A stretch of DNA of 16,940 bases from an uncultured Clostridia bacterium (GCA_946042285.1 CAMGDK010000019.1:1-16940), one strand, 5' to 3'; numbered from the stretch's first letter, positions 1 through 8,104 are shown. Program-made: numbers and translations. Notes: generated from the letters alone by a model not told the origin.

Positions 1-51
1 CCTGACCTGCTGATTACAAATCAGCTGCTCTACCAACTGAGCTACACCAGC
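1..51 (-). tRNA. tRNA-Thr (anticodon UGU), partial, cut by the window edge
   Basis: Read on the minus strand, the sequence begins GCTGGTG (acceptor strand), TA, then a D-arm GCTC/GAGC around AGTTGGTA. The anticodon arm follows: stem GCTGA/TCAGC with loop TTTGTAA, giving anticodon TGT, which decodes ACA/ACN threonine codons. The variable loop AGGTC and the first base or bases of the T-stem follow before the window ends, so the T-arm, the 3' acceptor strand and any encoded CCA are not visible. A promoter lies just upstream at 71-99. Confidence 0.93.
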
Positions 52-70
52 GCATATCCAACGCTCTAAT

Positions 71-99
71 AATATATCACAAGTTTTTTGCATAGTCAA
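71..99 (-). promoter_or_regulatory. Sigma-A-type promoter for tRNA-Thr
   Basis: On the minus strand, -35 TTGACT (99-94) and -10 TATATT (76-71) are separated by exactly 17 nt. The predicted start falls about 10-15 nt upstream of the mature tRNA 5' end at 51. No hairpin terminator is seen between the GDPD gene stop (125) and this promoter, so read-through from the upstream genes into the tRNA is possible. Confidence 0.7.
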
Positions 100-124
100 G
101 AGTTTTTTTATAATTTTTTGAATT

Positions 125-961
125 TTATTTGCCCCAATTTTCGATGACGGATTTAACCATTTCCGGCTGCTTTGTTGTTATATTGTCGGGACTTATTACA
201 AGCATTTTCTTTGCAGTTTGCTCGTTGTCGATAGTCCAAACGGAAAGCTTGTAGCCGTTTTGATGCAAAAGCTCCGACAGCTGCGCACCGGCATATTTGT
301 AGTTGCAGTTTATTCCGCAAGCGCCCGCTTCCTCAAGCATAGTGATAATTTTTTGCCTGTAATCATCGGAGAAGACCTTAATCTTTGACGGCATACAGTT
401 GAGATAATACTGCATACCTGCACAGTCAGACTCCTTAACAGCCTTAACATTGATTGACTCAATACCTGTAAGAAAAGCCCTGTCAACAAGGTTGTACTCA
501 ACCAAAAGTGCGTAAAGCGCATTGAGAGTCCTTGTTTCCTTAATGTCAAGGTTAATCAATATATCTGTCGGCGCAAGAAGCTCGAACGCGTCCTTAAGCT
601 CGGTGGCGTCGTTGTTGGTAACAACGAGGTCGTGACTCATAACAAGAGTGCCGTTTGGCCTTTGCCTAATGTCAAGCTCGATAATCTCGGCACCGTTGTC
701 GATTGCAGCCTGAACAGAATCAAGGCTGTTCATCGGTGTGTTAAACGCGCCTGTGTGAGCAGTGATTGTAAAGTTATCCACAAAAGTCAGCTTCCTTTCA
801 GAATATGATTTTGTAACGGCATAATCTGCAACGCCGATAATCATCGCAACCGAAACAAAAAAAGCGAATATTTGGTACGATATGTGCTTTGCCCAGGTAG
901 GCGTCATATTTCGTTTTAGAAATCTTTTAAACTTAACCCATCGGGATATTTTTTCAGCCAT
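125..961 (-). CDS. Membrane-anchored glycerophosphodiester phosphodiesterase (GDPD)-family protein, atypical active site
   Basis: The 278-aa product has a basic N-terminus, one membrane segment at about residues 28-48 (IFAFFVSVAMIIGVADY), and then a GDPD-like TIM-barrel domain facing outward. GDPD enzymes hydrolyse glycerophosphodiesters to glycerol-3-phosphate and an alcohol. Visible landmarks are AHTG (His69), IIELD (Glu95, Asp97), SHD (His110) and INLDIKE. These match the family's HRG, ExD, HD and later acidic ligand positions. However, the usual Arg of HRG is Thr70, and the usual PENT motif reads PMNS. Activity is therefore uncertain; it could be a divergent phosphodiesterase or a degenerate binding protein. 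The ATG start is preceded by GAAGGG at 6-7 nt. It lies 53 nt downstream of guaB and may be co-transcribed with it. Confidence 0.8.
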   Translation of the reverse strand: MAEKISRWVKFKRFLKRNMTPTWAKHISYQIFAFFVSVAMIIGVADYAVTKSYSERKLTFVDNFTITAHTGAFNTPMNSLDSVQAAIDNGAEIIELDIRQRPNGTLVMSHDLVVTNNDATELKDAFELLAPTDILINLDIKETRTLNALYALLVEYNLVDRAFLTGIESINVKAVKESDCAGMQYYLNCMPSKIKVFSDDYRQKIITMLEEAGACGINCNYKYAGAQLSELLHQNGYKLSVWTIDNEQTAKKMLVISPDNITTKQPEMVKSVIENWGK

Positions 962-983
962 ATTTAACCCTTCAGTAAAGCAG

Positions 984-1004
984 AGGGCGATAATTCATCG
1001 CCCT
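984..1004 (-). terminator. Hairpin between guaB and the GDPD gene (weak terminator or attenuator)
   Basis: AGGGCGAT and ATCGCCCT form a perfect 8-bp stem with a 5-nt loop, sitting 10 nt after the guaB stop. On the minus strand only TTTAC-like sequence follows, so the U-tract is poor. It may stabilise the guaB 3' end or cause partial termination rather than act as a full stop. Confidence 0.5.
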
Positions 1005-1014
1005 GCAAATAATT

Positions 1015-2490
1015 TTATACTAAGCTGCCTGAATAGTTAGGAGCTTCCTTGGTGATTGAAATATCGTGAGGATGGCTCTCGATAAGACCTGCACTTGTAA
1101 TCTTGATGAATTTAGCCTTTGTCCTGAGCTCCTCGATTGTGTGGCAGCCGCAGTAGCCCATACCGGAGCGAAGACCGCCCATCATTTGATAAATGGTGTC
1201 GCCGAGCGCTCCCTTGTAAGGAACACGGCCCTCAACGCCCTCGGGAACAAATTTCTTTGAGCCCTTCTGGAAGTAACGGTCGGCACTGCCCTTGTTCATG
1301 GCACCGAGTGAGCCCATGCCGCGATAAACCTTAAACTGTCTGCCCTGATATATTTCTGTTTCTCCCGGTGACTCCTCACAGCCTGCAACGAGTGAGCCCA
1401 TCATTACGCATGAGCCGCCTGCAGCGATAGCCTTAACGATTTCACCGCTGTACTTGATACCGCCGTCGGCGATTACGGGGATACCGTACTTGTCAGCTCT
1501 TTCTGCACTGTCATAAATTGCAGTAATCTGCGGAACACCGATACCTGCAACAACACGGGTAGTACAGATTGAGCCGGGACCGATACCAACCTTAACAGCG
1601 TCTGCACCTGCCTTGATAAGAGCCTCGGTAGCATCTGCAGTAGCAACATTACCTGCGATAAGAGAAATCTGCGGGAATGCGTTTTTAACAAGCTCAACAG
1701 ACCTCATGATGTTTTGGCTGTGACCGTGTGCAGAGTCGAGAACGAAGGCGTCAACGCCTGCTTCAACAAGAGCCTTTGCTCTGTCGAGAACATCATTTGT
1801 AACGCCAAGAGCAGCTGCGCAAAGAAGCCTGCCCTCCTTATCTCTTGCAGTGTTTGGATATTTAACGCTCTTTTCAATATCCTTGATTGTTACAAGACCT
1901 GAAAGCTTGCCGTTTTCATCGACAAACGGAAGCTTCTCAATCTTTGAGCTCATAAGTATCCTCTTTGCATCCTCAAGTGTTGTGCCCTTAGGAGCGGTAA
2001 CGAGCTGGCTCTTAGGAGTCATAACGGATGCGATTTTTACATTATAGTCTGTCATGAAGCGCATGTCGCGGTTTGTAAGAATACCGACGAGTGTGCCGTC
2101 AGCCTCGCAAATCGGAACACCGCTGATGTGATATTTGTTCATCAGCTCTTCAGCGTCTGAAGCAAGATGGTCAGGCGAGAGGAAGAACGGATTTGTGATA
2201 ACGCCGTTTTCGGATCTTTTAACCTTATCAACCTCGGTAGCCTGCTCCTCAATAGTCATATTCTTGTGGATAACACCAATACCGCCCTCTCTTGCAATGG
2301 CGATAGCCATTCTTGATTCGGTAACAGTATCCATTGCTGCAGTCATAACAGGAATGTTAAGTGTTATGTCCTTTGTAAGCTTTGTTTGAAGCTGAACCTT
2401 ATCCGGAGTTACATCCGATTCAGCAGGGATAAGAAGAACGTCATCAAAGGTAAGTCCTTCTTTTACGAATTTTGCACCGTATTCGCTCAT
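1015..2490 (-). CDS. guaB: Inosine-5'-monophosphate dehydrogenase
   Basis: IMPDH oxidises IMP to XMP with NAD+, the committed step of GTP synthesis, in the cytoplasm. The 491-aa length fits the bacterial family. The N-terminal barrel part (EGLTFDDVLLIPAESDV) is followed by a tandem CBS (Bateman) regulatory module at about residues 95-205. The catalytic loop GPGSICTTR has the nucleophilic Cys309. After it come the substrate-binding ADGGIKYSG, the flap sequence YRGMGSLGAM, and the mobile-flap region EGVEGRVPYKG. The ATG start is preceded by AGGGAGG at good spacing. It has its own promoter (2533-2561) separating it from the gene train upstream, and a hairpin after its stop. Nothing looks truncated. 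Confidence 0.98.
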   Translation of the reverse strand: MSEYGAKFVKEGLTFDDVLLIPAESDVTPDKVQLQTKLTKDITLNIPVMTAAMDTVTESRMAIAIAREGGIGVIHKNMTIEEQATEVDKVKRSENGVITNPFFLSPDHLASDAEELMNKYHISGVPICEADGTLVGILTNRDMRFMTDYNVKIASVMTPKSQLVTAPKGTTLEDAKRILMSSKIEKLPFVDENGKLSGLVTIKDIEKSVKYPNTARDKEGRLLCAAALGVTNDVLDRAKALVEAGVDAFVLDSAHGHSQNIMRSVELVKNAFPQISLIAGNVATADATEALIKAGADAVKVGIGPGSICTTRVVAGIGVPQITAIYDSAERADKYGIPVIADGGIKYSGEIVKAIAAGGSCVMMGSLVAGCEESPGETEIYQGRQFKVYRGMGSLGAMNKGSADRYFQKGSKKFVPEGVEGRVPYKGALGDTIYQMMGGLRSGMGYCGCHTIEELRTKAKFIKITSAGLIESHPHDISITKEAPNYSGSLV

Positions 2491-2532
2491 ATAAAATCCT
2501 CCCTAATTCATAAACTTAAAAATATTTTAACT

Positions 2533-2561
2533 ATAATAACACTTTTTAATTAAGTGTTCAA
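2533..2561 (-). promoter_or_regulatory. guaB promoter with an inverted repeat in the spacer
   Basis: On the minus strand, -35 TTGAAC (2561-2556) and -10 TATTAT (2538-2533) are 17 nt apart. An inverted repeat AACACTT-N7-AAGTGTT (2538-2558) covers nearly the whole spacer and touches both elements, as an operator would. The same repeat could instead serve as a weak 3'-end hairpin for the transglutaminase-like gene, whose stop is 8 nt away. No room exists for a purine riboswitch in this 76-nt gap. Confidence 0.68.
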
Positions 2562-2566
2562 GTATT

Positions 2567-4810
2567 TTATTTGCAGGTAATGGATTTTTTTGCACTCCAG
2601 GCACCGTAGGTCTTTTTGCCGTTAGACTTATTAAATGCCCTTACCCTTACATAATACCTTTTACCCTTTTTAAGCTTGCTGATTTTTTTAGATGCGCTTT
2701 TTGCGCTGACGGTGACTTTTTTTGCACCCTTAAAGCTCTTGCTTGTAGAATACTGAATTTGATAACCGCTTACAGATGAAAGCTTTTTCCAATAAACAGT
2801 AATGGATTTTTTCGATGTCTTGAGCTTTTTAAGAGTAGCCTTTTTCGGCTTTTTTGCTACTGCTGTTGATGTTGCTGCTGCTGATGTTGCTGCTGCTGTT
2901 GATGTTGCTACTGCTGTTGATGTTGCTGCTGATGTTGTTGCTACTGCTGTTGATGTTGCTACTGCTGTTGATGTTGCTGCTGATGTTGTTGCTGCTGATG
3001 AATTATTATCGGTATTCGGCTTTGCATGAATTGTGAAATTTACGCTGATGCTGCCGCAATAGCAGCCTGTGCCTGTGATGATTGCAGTTGCCGTGCCAAC
3101 GTTTACATTGTTAATGTAGCTTACGGTGTAATCCGTGCCTGAAGCAAGTCCCTTGATGAACACGACAGGCTTTTTCTCGCTGCCGTCATATTCAAAATCG
3201 GTTTGACCTAACGACACAGGCATATCTGCAATGCTTATCGGCAATACCTCATAGGTGAGAGTACGGCTACCGGTGCAGTTGTTAATGCCTGTAAGTGTTA
3301 CATAGCCCGTGCCTGTTTTTGCAGGAGGATTGTAGCTTACGGTGTAGTCGTAATCCAAAGCAAGACCGTCAATAGTAACATTAGGTCTTCTTGTATCACC
3401 GTTGTATATGACTTGAGTGTATTCAAGAACGGGAGAGGTAAGGCTGATGTCAAGCGGTGACACTGTAAAGCCGGTAAAGCACGCGCCGGCATATTTGCCC
3501 GTGCCGACAATTGCGGCGTCCTTTGTGCCGATATTGATATTGTCGGTGCTGATTACATCAAAATCCTTGCCCTGTGTTGCGCCTGAAATGACTACGCTCG
3601 GAAGAACAGGCTTACCCGAATAGCATGGATTGATTTCAGCCTGAACGGGATTTGCGTTTCTCAACGGCAGACTTCTTGTTGAATATGAGCCTGCCCATTC
3701 GCCTAAGCCCTCAATGCGAGCATAGCATTCGTCGCTCGGTACAATCGTGTAGTCGATACCGTTTTGAAGAACAGTGTTGCCGTATTTAACGGTTGTATTG
3801 CTTACAGATGTCGGATTTAACGAAACCGTGCAGTTTGAAATACTTTTGCTTGATGCGTTATAGCAGTCGTCGGCGATATTCGCTCTGTATCGAGTGTTAA
3901 AGTAATCGTTGTTATGCTCCGTCTCATAAATGGTGTGAGTGCTGAATGAGTCGTATCCGGTATTTCTCAATGTGTCATAATCAACAAGGAAATAATCGTA
4001 GCCAACGGCACTGCCGCCGTCGTCATCCCATGTGCAGTCAACATAATAGTATGCATCACCGAGATGAACAAGACTCCACGCGTGACAGCCGATGCTTGGA
4101 TCGGAGCAAACGAAGCAGGCGTCAATTCCAACCTCCCTGCAAAGCCTGTTAAATGCGAGCGTGTATCCCTGACACACTGCAAGCCCCTTGCAGAAAACGC
4201 CGTACGGCGAATAGTTGTGGGAGTTATCTATGTCATCATAATTATATTCGCAGCTTTCGATAACATAGTCGTGGAATTCAAGCAAAAGCTCGTAATCGGT
4301 CATGCTGTCAATATCGAGTGTGGAAAGGTACTGATTGATTGCGCTTGTAACAGCCTTTTCCTCCTCGTATGTGTCGTAGTAATTTATCGTAAATGTAAGC
4401 TCATAGGATTTACGGCTGCGGTTGTAGCTGTATTTTGCACCGCAGCTGCTGACCTGCCATCTTATGTAGTCACCGTCGATGCTGCATCGTGAGCTTTCCT
4501 GACATGTTGCAACATCATATATGGTGTTGAGAATATCGTTCAAATTATCCTGATCCTGCAACGGCGCATCAAGCGTAATAACGCACCTTTCCTTCCTCAA
4601 AATCATGGCGTCGCGCACGAGCGTTGCCGCACTGTCAATCCATGGCTTGCTTTTGAATTTGTTGCTTTCAAATACAGGATAATTACCCGATTCGTATAGG
4701 TCTTCAACTATCGTGTATTCGCCACTGTATGCGTATGCCGAAAACGGTACACAAAAAAAGCATGTGGCTGTCATTATTATTGCAAGAAATACTGATGTAA
4801 GCTTTTTCAT
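2567..4810 (-). CDS. Secreted transglutaminase-like protein with Ig-like repeats and a C-terminal fibronectin type III domain
   Basis: The product is 747 aa. A signal peptide (MKKLTSVFLAIIMTATCFF, cleavage after SAYA) is followed by a transglutaminase-like cysteine peptidase domain. Its probable Cys-His-Asp triad is Cys213 (AVCQGY), His243 (CHAWS) and Asp258 (YYVDCTW). Three Ig-like modules follow at about 385-600, with the recurring pattern Y-x-G…P-x-V-x-I-x-G…DY-T/V-x-Y…G. An Ala/Thr/Ser linker (about 602-652) is encoded by tandem DNA repeats, and a Lys-rich FN3-like domain (about 656-747, GYQIQYSTSKSF…YYVRVRAF) ends the protein. It has no LPxTG. The start at 4810 is preferred over an in-frame ATG at 4855, because GAGGT lies 6 nt upstream and the signal peptide begins there. 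It is the last gene of the train, 4 nt after the shikimate kinase-like gene. Its role (peptide hydrolysis or cell-surface crosslinking) is not known. Confidence 0.85.
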   Translation of the reverse strand: MKKLTSVFLAIIMTATCFFCVPFSAYAYSGEYTIVEDLYESGNYPVFESNKFKSKPWIDSAATLVRDAMILRKERCVITLDAPLQDQDNLNDILNTIYDVATCQESSRCSIDGDYIRWQVSSCGAKYSYNRSRKSYELTFTINYYDTYEEEKAVTSAINQYLSTLDIDSMTDYELLLEFHDYVIESCEYNYDDIDNSHNYSPYGVFCKGLAVCQGYTLAFNRLCREVGIDACFVCSDPSIGCHAWSLVHLGDAYYYVDCTWDDDGGSAVGYDYFLVDYDTLRNTGYDSFSTHTIYETEHNNDYFNTRYRANIADDCYNASSKSISNCTVSLNPTSVSNTTVKYGNTVLQNGIDYTIVPSDECYARIEGLGEWAGSYSTRSLPLRNANPVQAEINPCYSGKPVLPSVVISGATQGKDFDVISTDNINIGTKDAAIVGTGKYAGACFTGFTVSPLDISLTSPVLEYTQVIYNGDTRRPNVTIDGLALDYDYTVSYNPPAKTGTGYVTLTGINNCTGSRTLTYEVLPISIADMPVSLGQTDFEYDGSEKKPVVFIKGLASGTDYTVSYINNVNVGTATAIITGTGCYCGSISVNFTIHAKPNTDNNSSAATTSAATSTAVATSTAVATTSAATSTAVATSTAAATSAAATSTAVAKKPKKATLKKLKTSKKSITVYWKKLSSVSGYQIQYSTSKSFKGAKKVTVSAKSASKKISKLKKGKRYYVRVRAFNKSNGKKTYGAWSAKKSITCK
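2856..2999 (-). repeat. Intragenic tandem repeats (18/15-bp units, 51-bp higher-order unit)
   Basis: Units GCTACTGCTGTTGATGTT (18 bp) and GCTGCTGATGTTGTT (15 bp) alternate. They form an 18+18+15 = 51-bp super-unit present twice in direct tandem (2889-2939 and 2940-2990) with one base difference (2892). On the coding strand they give TSTAVA and TTSAA peptide units, the flexible linker before the FN3 domain. Length variation between strains by slippage is expected. Confidence 0.9.
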
Positions 4811-4814
4811 ATTT

Positions 4815-5312
4815 TTACCTCGCTGCGCGCATAATGGCGCTTGCTGTTTCTTCAACTGTGTTCGTACCGCAACGAATAATCGCGCCTGCCCATTTATTGT
4901 AAAGAGGAAGTCGCTCGTCGTACATGTCCTTAAGTGTTTTTCCGCTCTTCATTACAATGCCACGGGTGTCGAGATTACGAATTCGTTTAATCATATCGTC
5001 GTAATCAAGGTGAAGATAAATGACCTTGCCCATCGATTTAAGGTGCTGCATTGCCCTCTCGGAATATACAACGGAGCCGCCTGTTGCAATAACGGTGCCC
5101 TCAAGCCTGAGCGAGAGAATTGCCTTTTCCTCCGCCTCGATAAAATAATCAATCCCGTCGGTGTCGATAATCTCCTGTAATCGTCTGCCCTCAAGATTTT
5201 GAATAAGCAAATCGGTGTCGTAAAAATTTTTAAGCAGCATTTTTGCCGCAACAACTCCGCATGTTGACTTACCGCTGCCGGGCATGCCGATAAGAATTAT
5301 GTTTGAATTCAT
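4815..5312 (-). CDS. Shikimate kinase family protein (AroK-like), substrate uncertain
   Basis: The product is a 165-aa P-loop kinase. Walker A is GMPGSGKST (residues 9-17), followed by the family's DTD (32-34), ATGGS (Gly78-Gly79), the lid Arg in DTRG and the C-terminal ERLPLY. Shikimate kinase phosphorylates shikimate in aromatic amino acid synthesis. Two positions depart from the norm. The usual FR (Arg contacting the shikimate carboxylate) reads FI at about residue 58, and the GGG of the substrate loop reads GGS. The substrate may therefore differ. The start at 5312 has AGGTG 7 nt upstream and forms an ATGA overlap with nth; an in-frame ATG at 5354 would add 14 residues inside nth and is not favoured. 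No other aro gene is in the window. Confidence 0.85.
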   Translation of the reverse strand: MNSNIILIGMPGSGKSTCGVVAAKMLLKNFYDTDLLIQNLEGRRLQEIIDTDGIDYFIEAEEKAILSLRLEGTVIATGGSVVYSERAMQHLKSMGKVIYLHLDYDDMIKRIRNLDTRGIVMKSGKTLKDMYDERLPLYNKWAGAIIRCGTNTVEETASAIMRAAR

Positions 5313-5944
5313 TTTTTGACACCTACCTTTTTGCAGTAATCGTTCATCGGACAATCGTCACACTTGGGCTTGCGAGCAGAGCAAACATCTCTGCCGAAAA
5401 GCACAATCCTGTGGCAAAAGTCTGCACCCTCGTCTGCCGGAACAATCCTTTTCAGTGCAATTTCAATCTTGTGCGGGTCCTTAACATTAACAAGTCCCAT
5501 TCTGTTTGAAATTCTAATCATGTGAGTGTCAACGACAATGCTCTCCTTGCCATAGACATCGCCAACAATGAGGTTGGCAGTTTTCCTGCCGACACCGGGG
5601 AGAGTGATTAAATCCTCAATATTGTCCGGCACAATGCCGCCGAAATTGTCCCTTACCGCCTGTGCCATGCCGATGATGGACGAAGCCTTGCTTTTGTAAA
5701 AGCCGCAGCTTTTGATTATATTTTCAACATCCTCGAGTCTTGCGTTGCAGTAATCGTCAAGTGTTTTATATTTCTCAAACAGAGCAGGAGTAACAAGATT
5801 TACCCGTGCGTCTGTGCATTGAGCGGAAAGCCTGACGGCGACAAGAAGCTCAAACGGATTTGATGCATTGAGCGAGCATATCGCTTCGGGATACATCTGC
5901 TTTAGAACCCCTATCGCCTTAAATGTTCTCTCTTTTTTTGTCAT
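5309..5944 (-). CDS. nth: Endonuclease III (DNA glycosylase/AP lyase)
   Basis: The protein removes oxidised pyrimidines and cleaves the abasic site in base excision repair. At 211 aa it has the usual length. The helix-hairpin-helix LPGVGRKTA carries the catalytic Lys121, and VVDTHMIR gives the catalytic Asp139. The C-terminal [4Fe-4S] ligands are Cys188, Cys195, Cys198 and Cys204, with the canonical C-x6-C-x2-C-x5-C spacing. The presence of the catalytic Lys argues for Nth rather than MutY. Its ATG overlaps the stop of the aldo/keto reductase gene (ATGA), and no strong separate Shine-Dalgarno is seen, so translational coupling is likely. Its own stop overlaps the next start in the same way. 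Confidence 0.97.
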   Translation of the reverse strand: MTKKERTFKAIGVLKQMYPEAICSLNASNPFELLVAVRLSAQCTDARVNLVTPALFEKYKTLDDYCNARLEDVENIIKSCGFYKSKASSIIGMAQAVRDNFGGIVPDNIEDLITLPGVGRKTANLIVGDVYGKESIVVDTHMIRISNRMGLVNVKDPHKIEIALKRIVPADEGADFCHRIVLFGRDVCSARKPKCDDCPMNDYCKKVGVKK

Positions 5945-6837
5945 GGAATTAGATTACCCATATCACTGTAAATGTTATACCACTCCTGTCTTGTAAGACT
6001 GATATTGTCAGCCTTAACCATTTGAGTGAGCCTGTCTGTATTTGTTGTGCCGATGATTGGCTGAACAAAATCAAGCCTTTCAAGCCATGCAATAGCAAGC
6101 GCTTCCTTTGTGATTGAGAATTTTTCAGCCCACTCATCAAGCTTTTTATTTTCTTCCTTAAGCTCGTCGTTGTCAGGGAAGAAGCCGAATGCGCTTCTCA
6201 TAGGTCCCCAAGCCTGAATTGTCATATCGTGAAGTCGGCAGTACGGAAGAATTGAGCCGTCGCGCTCAAGCGAAAAATCATTTTTCATATTAGCACACAT
6301 TCCGCTGTCAATCATGCCTGTGTGGAAAAGTCCAAGCTGAAGCTGATTGGTAAGAATAGGCTCATCGACATATTTTTTTAGAAGCTCAAGCTGCATTGAG
6401 TTAAAGTTTGATACACCGAAATGACGAACGAGACCTCTTTGCTTAAGCTCGTCAAATGCCTCGGCAACCTCGTAGCCGTTCATTAGCACATCGGGCCTGT
6501 GAAGGCAAAGCACATCGATATAGTCAAGTCCCATTCTTTTAAGGGAGCCTTCAACGCTTGTGATGATATGTTCCTTGGAAAAATCGTAAAAGCCCTTTCT
6601 GATACCGCACTTTGTCTGCACAACGATGCTGTCCCTGTCGATACCCTTGACAGCCTTGCCGAAGTATTCCTCGCTCACGCCGGCATGATAAATGTCGGCA
6701 TTGTCAAAAAAGTTAATACCCATGTCGTAGGCTGATTGAACATGCTTAATTGCATCCCTTTCATCCTTACCGCCGATTCTCATGCAACCGAGAATAATCT
6801 GTGACACATCGTAGCCTGCAAATTTAATTCTTTTCAT
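5941..6837 (-). CDS. Aldo/keto reductase family oxidoreductase
   Basis: The product is a 298-aa NADP(H)-dependent aldo/keto reductase (TIM barrel). The full catalytic tetrad is present: Asp45 and Tyr50 (FFDNADIY), Lys76 (VQTKCG) and His113 (CLHRPD). The C-terminal half holds the cofactor-binding signature region around PIIGTTNTDRL. It resembles the YdhF-like branch of cytoplasmic enzymes; the physiological carbonyl substrate cannot be read from sequence. The ATG start has AAGGGAG upstream and overlaps rarA by 14 nt. Downstream nth starts at its stop codon, so it sits inside the translationally coupled block with two DNA repair genes, which need not mean a shared role. Confidence 0.93.
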   Translation of the reverse strand: MKRIKFAGYDVSQIILGCMRIGGKDERDAIKHVQSAYDMGINFFDNADIYHAGVSEEYFGKAVKGIDRDSIVVQTKCGIRKGFYDFSKEHIITSVEGSLKRMGLDYIDVLCLHRPDVLMNGYEVAEAFDELKQRGLVRHFGVSNFNSMQLELLKKYVDEPILTNQLQLGLFHTGMIDSGMCANMKNDFSLERDGSILPYCRLHDMTIQAWGPMRSAFGFFPDNDELKEENKKLDEWAEKFSITKEALAIAWLERLDFVQPIIGTTNTDRLTQMVKADNISLTRQEWYNIYSDMGNLIP

Positions 6838-8104
6838 TTTTAACTCCCTTTACTTTATCCCAATAAGCCTTAAAAGCCTGCTCATTTTTGTTTTGACCGT
6901 AATTATAATAATGCCTGTCCTTTATATTGTCGGGCAAATATTGTTGCTCAACCCAAGCGTTTTTGTAGCTGTGGGGGTAGAGGTAATTCTGCCCCTTAAC
7001 CTCTGCGTCCTCGCCGTCGAAATGCTTGTTTTGAAGCTGACGGGGGATAGGACCGCATTTTCCCGATCTGACATCGCCGAGCGCCTCGTCGATAGCCACC
7101 TCGCCGGAATTACTCTTAGGTGCAGTCGCAACAAGAATAACTGCATCGGCAAGAGGTATACGCGCCTCAGGCAAGCCGACCATCATTGCAATATCAACTG
7201 CCGATTTAACAATAGGTATGATTTGCGGATAAGCAAGTCCGACATCCTCGCATGCGCAAACCATCAGTCGCCTGCATGCCGACGGTAAATCGCCCGCCTC
7301 GATTAGCCTTGCAAGGTAGTGAAGCGCGGCGTCAGGGTCAGAGCCACGCATGCTTTTTTGATATGCAGACACAATATCGTAATGCTCGTCGCCGTCCCTG
7401 TCATAGCGAGCGGCGCTCTTTTGTGTCAGCTCCTCGGCAGTCTTAAGCGTAATGTGCTTTGTGCCGTTGTCTGTTTTTGAGGCGAAAAAGCAGTTTTCAA
7501 CGCTGTTGAGAGATTTCCTTACATCACCGCCGCAGCCGTGAGCAATCCTCTCAAAAACACCGTTTTCAATATCAAGCTCAACCTTGTACTCGTCTGCAAG
7601 AATGTTAAATCCGCGCTCAACGGCAGGCACAATCTCGTCTGATTCAATCGGCTTAAACTCAAACACGGTTGAACGCGAAAGAATAGCAGGGTAGATATAA
7701 AAATACGGATTTTCCGTCGTTGATGCAATAAGTGTAATTTTTCCGTTTTCTATGTACTCAAGCAGAGTTTGCTGCTGCCTTTTATTGAAATACTGAATTT
7801 CGTCAAGATAAAGGAGTATTCCGTTAGGCGCAGTAAACGAGCCAATCTCTGCCACAATGTCCTTGATGTCCTGTGTTGAGGCAGTAGTACCGTTTAGACG
7901 CCTTAAAGCCTTTTGAGTTTTGTTTGCAATGATTGATGCAACGGTTGTTTTGCCGACACCGCTCGGACCGTAGAATATTAAATTTGGAATTTCGCCTGAT
8001 TCAATCAGGCATTTGAGTGCAGCACCGTCACCTAAAAGATGTCTTTGTCCAACAACATCATCAAGGCTTTGCGGTCTTATTCTGTCTGCAAGAGGCTTAT
8101 TCAT
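6824..8104 (-). CDS. rarA: Replication-associated recombination protein A (RarA/MgsA AAA+ ATPase)
   Basis: The product is a 426-aa AAA+ ATPase of the RarA/MgsA/WRNIP1 family, acting at stalled replication forks. Its N-terminus PLADRIRPQSLDDVVGQ is the family hallmark. Walker A is GPSGVGKTT (46-54), Walker B is LLYLDEI (Asp101-Glu102), sensor-1 is STTENPYF, and arginine-finger region is ILSRSTVFEF. The C-terminal tetramerisation region includes a NKHFDGEDAEVKGQ-like stretch and a YLYPHSY motif typical of the family. The start at 8104 is chosen because GGAGG lies at ideal spacing; an in-frame ATG at 8146 would add 14 basic residues read from within queH and lacks conservation. It overlaps queH by 8 nt and the next gene by 14 nt. 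Confidence 0.95.
   Translation of the reverse strand: MNKPLADRIRPQSLDDVVGQRHLLGDGAALKCLIESGEIPNLIFYGPSGVGKTTVASIIANKTQKALRRLNGTTASTQDIKDIVAEIGSFTAPNGILLYLDEIQYFNKRQQQTLLEYIENGKITLIASTTENPYFYIYPAILSRSTVFEFKPIESDEIVPAVERGFNILADEYKVELDIENGVFERIAHGCGGDVRKSLNSVENCFFASKTDNGTKHITLKTAEELTQKSAARYDRDGDEHYDIVSAYQKSMRGSDPDAALHYLARLIEAGDLPSACRRLMVCACEDVGLAYPQIIPIVKSAVDIAMMVGLPEARIPLADAVILVATAPKSNSGEVAIDEALGDVRSGKCGPIPRQLQNKHFDGEDAEVKGQNYLYPHSYKNAWVEQQYLPDNIKDRHYYNYGQNKNEQAFKAYWDKVKGVKNEKN

Noticed and set aside
2491..2566. Purine riboswitch upstream of guaB
   Set aside because: The gap is only 76 nt and is occupied by the promoter and leader; no aptamer-like structure is seen.
2854..3036. Plus-strand Leu/Met-rich ORF (and another Val/Ala-rich one) over the repeat
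   Set aside because: These are frame shadows of the tandem repeats in the minus-strand gene, without a ribosome binding site or promoter.
2567..4855. Longer form of the transglutaminase-like protein starting at 4855
   Set aside because: It would put 15 charged residues before a clear signal peptide and overlap the kinase gene; the ATG at 4810 has its own GAGGT.
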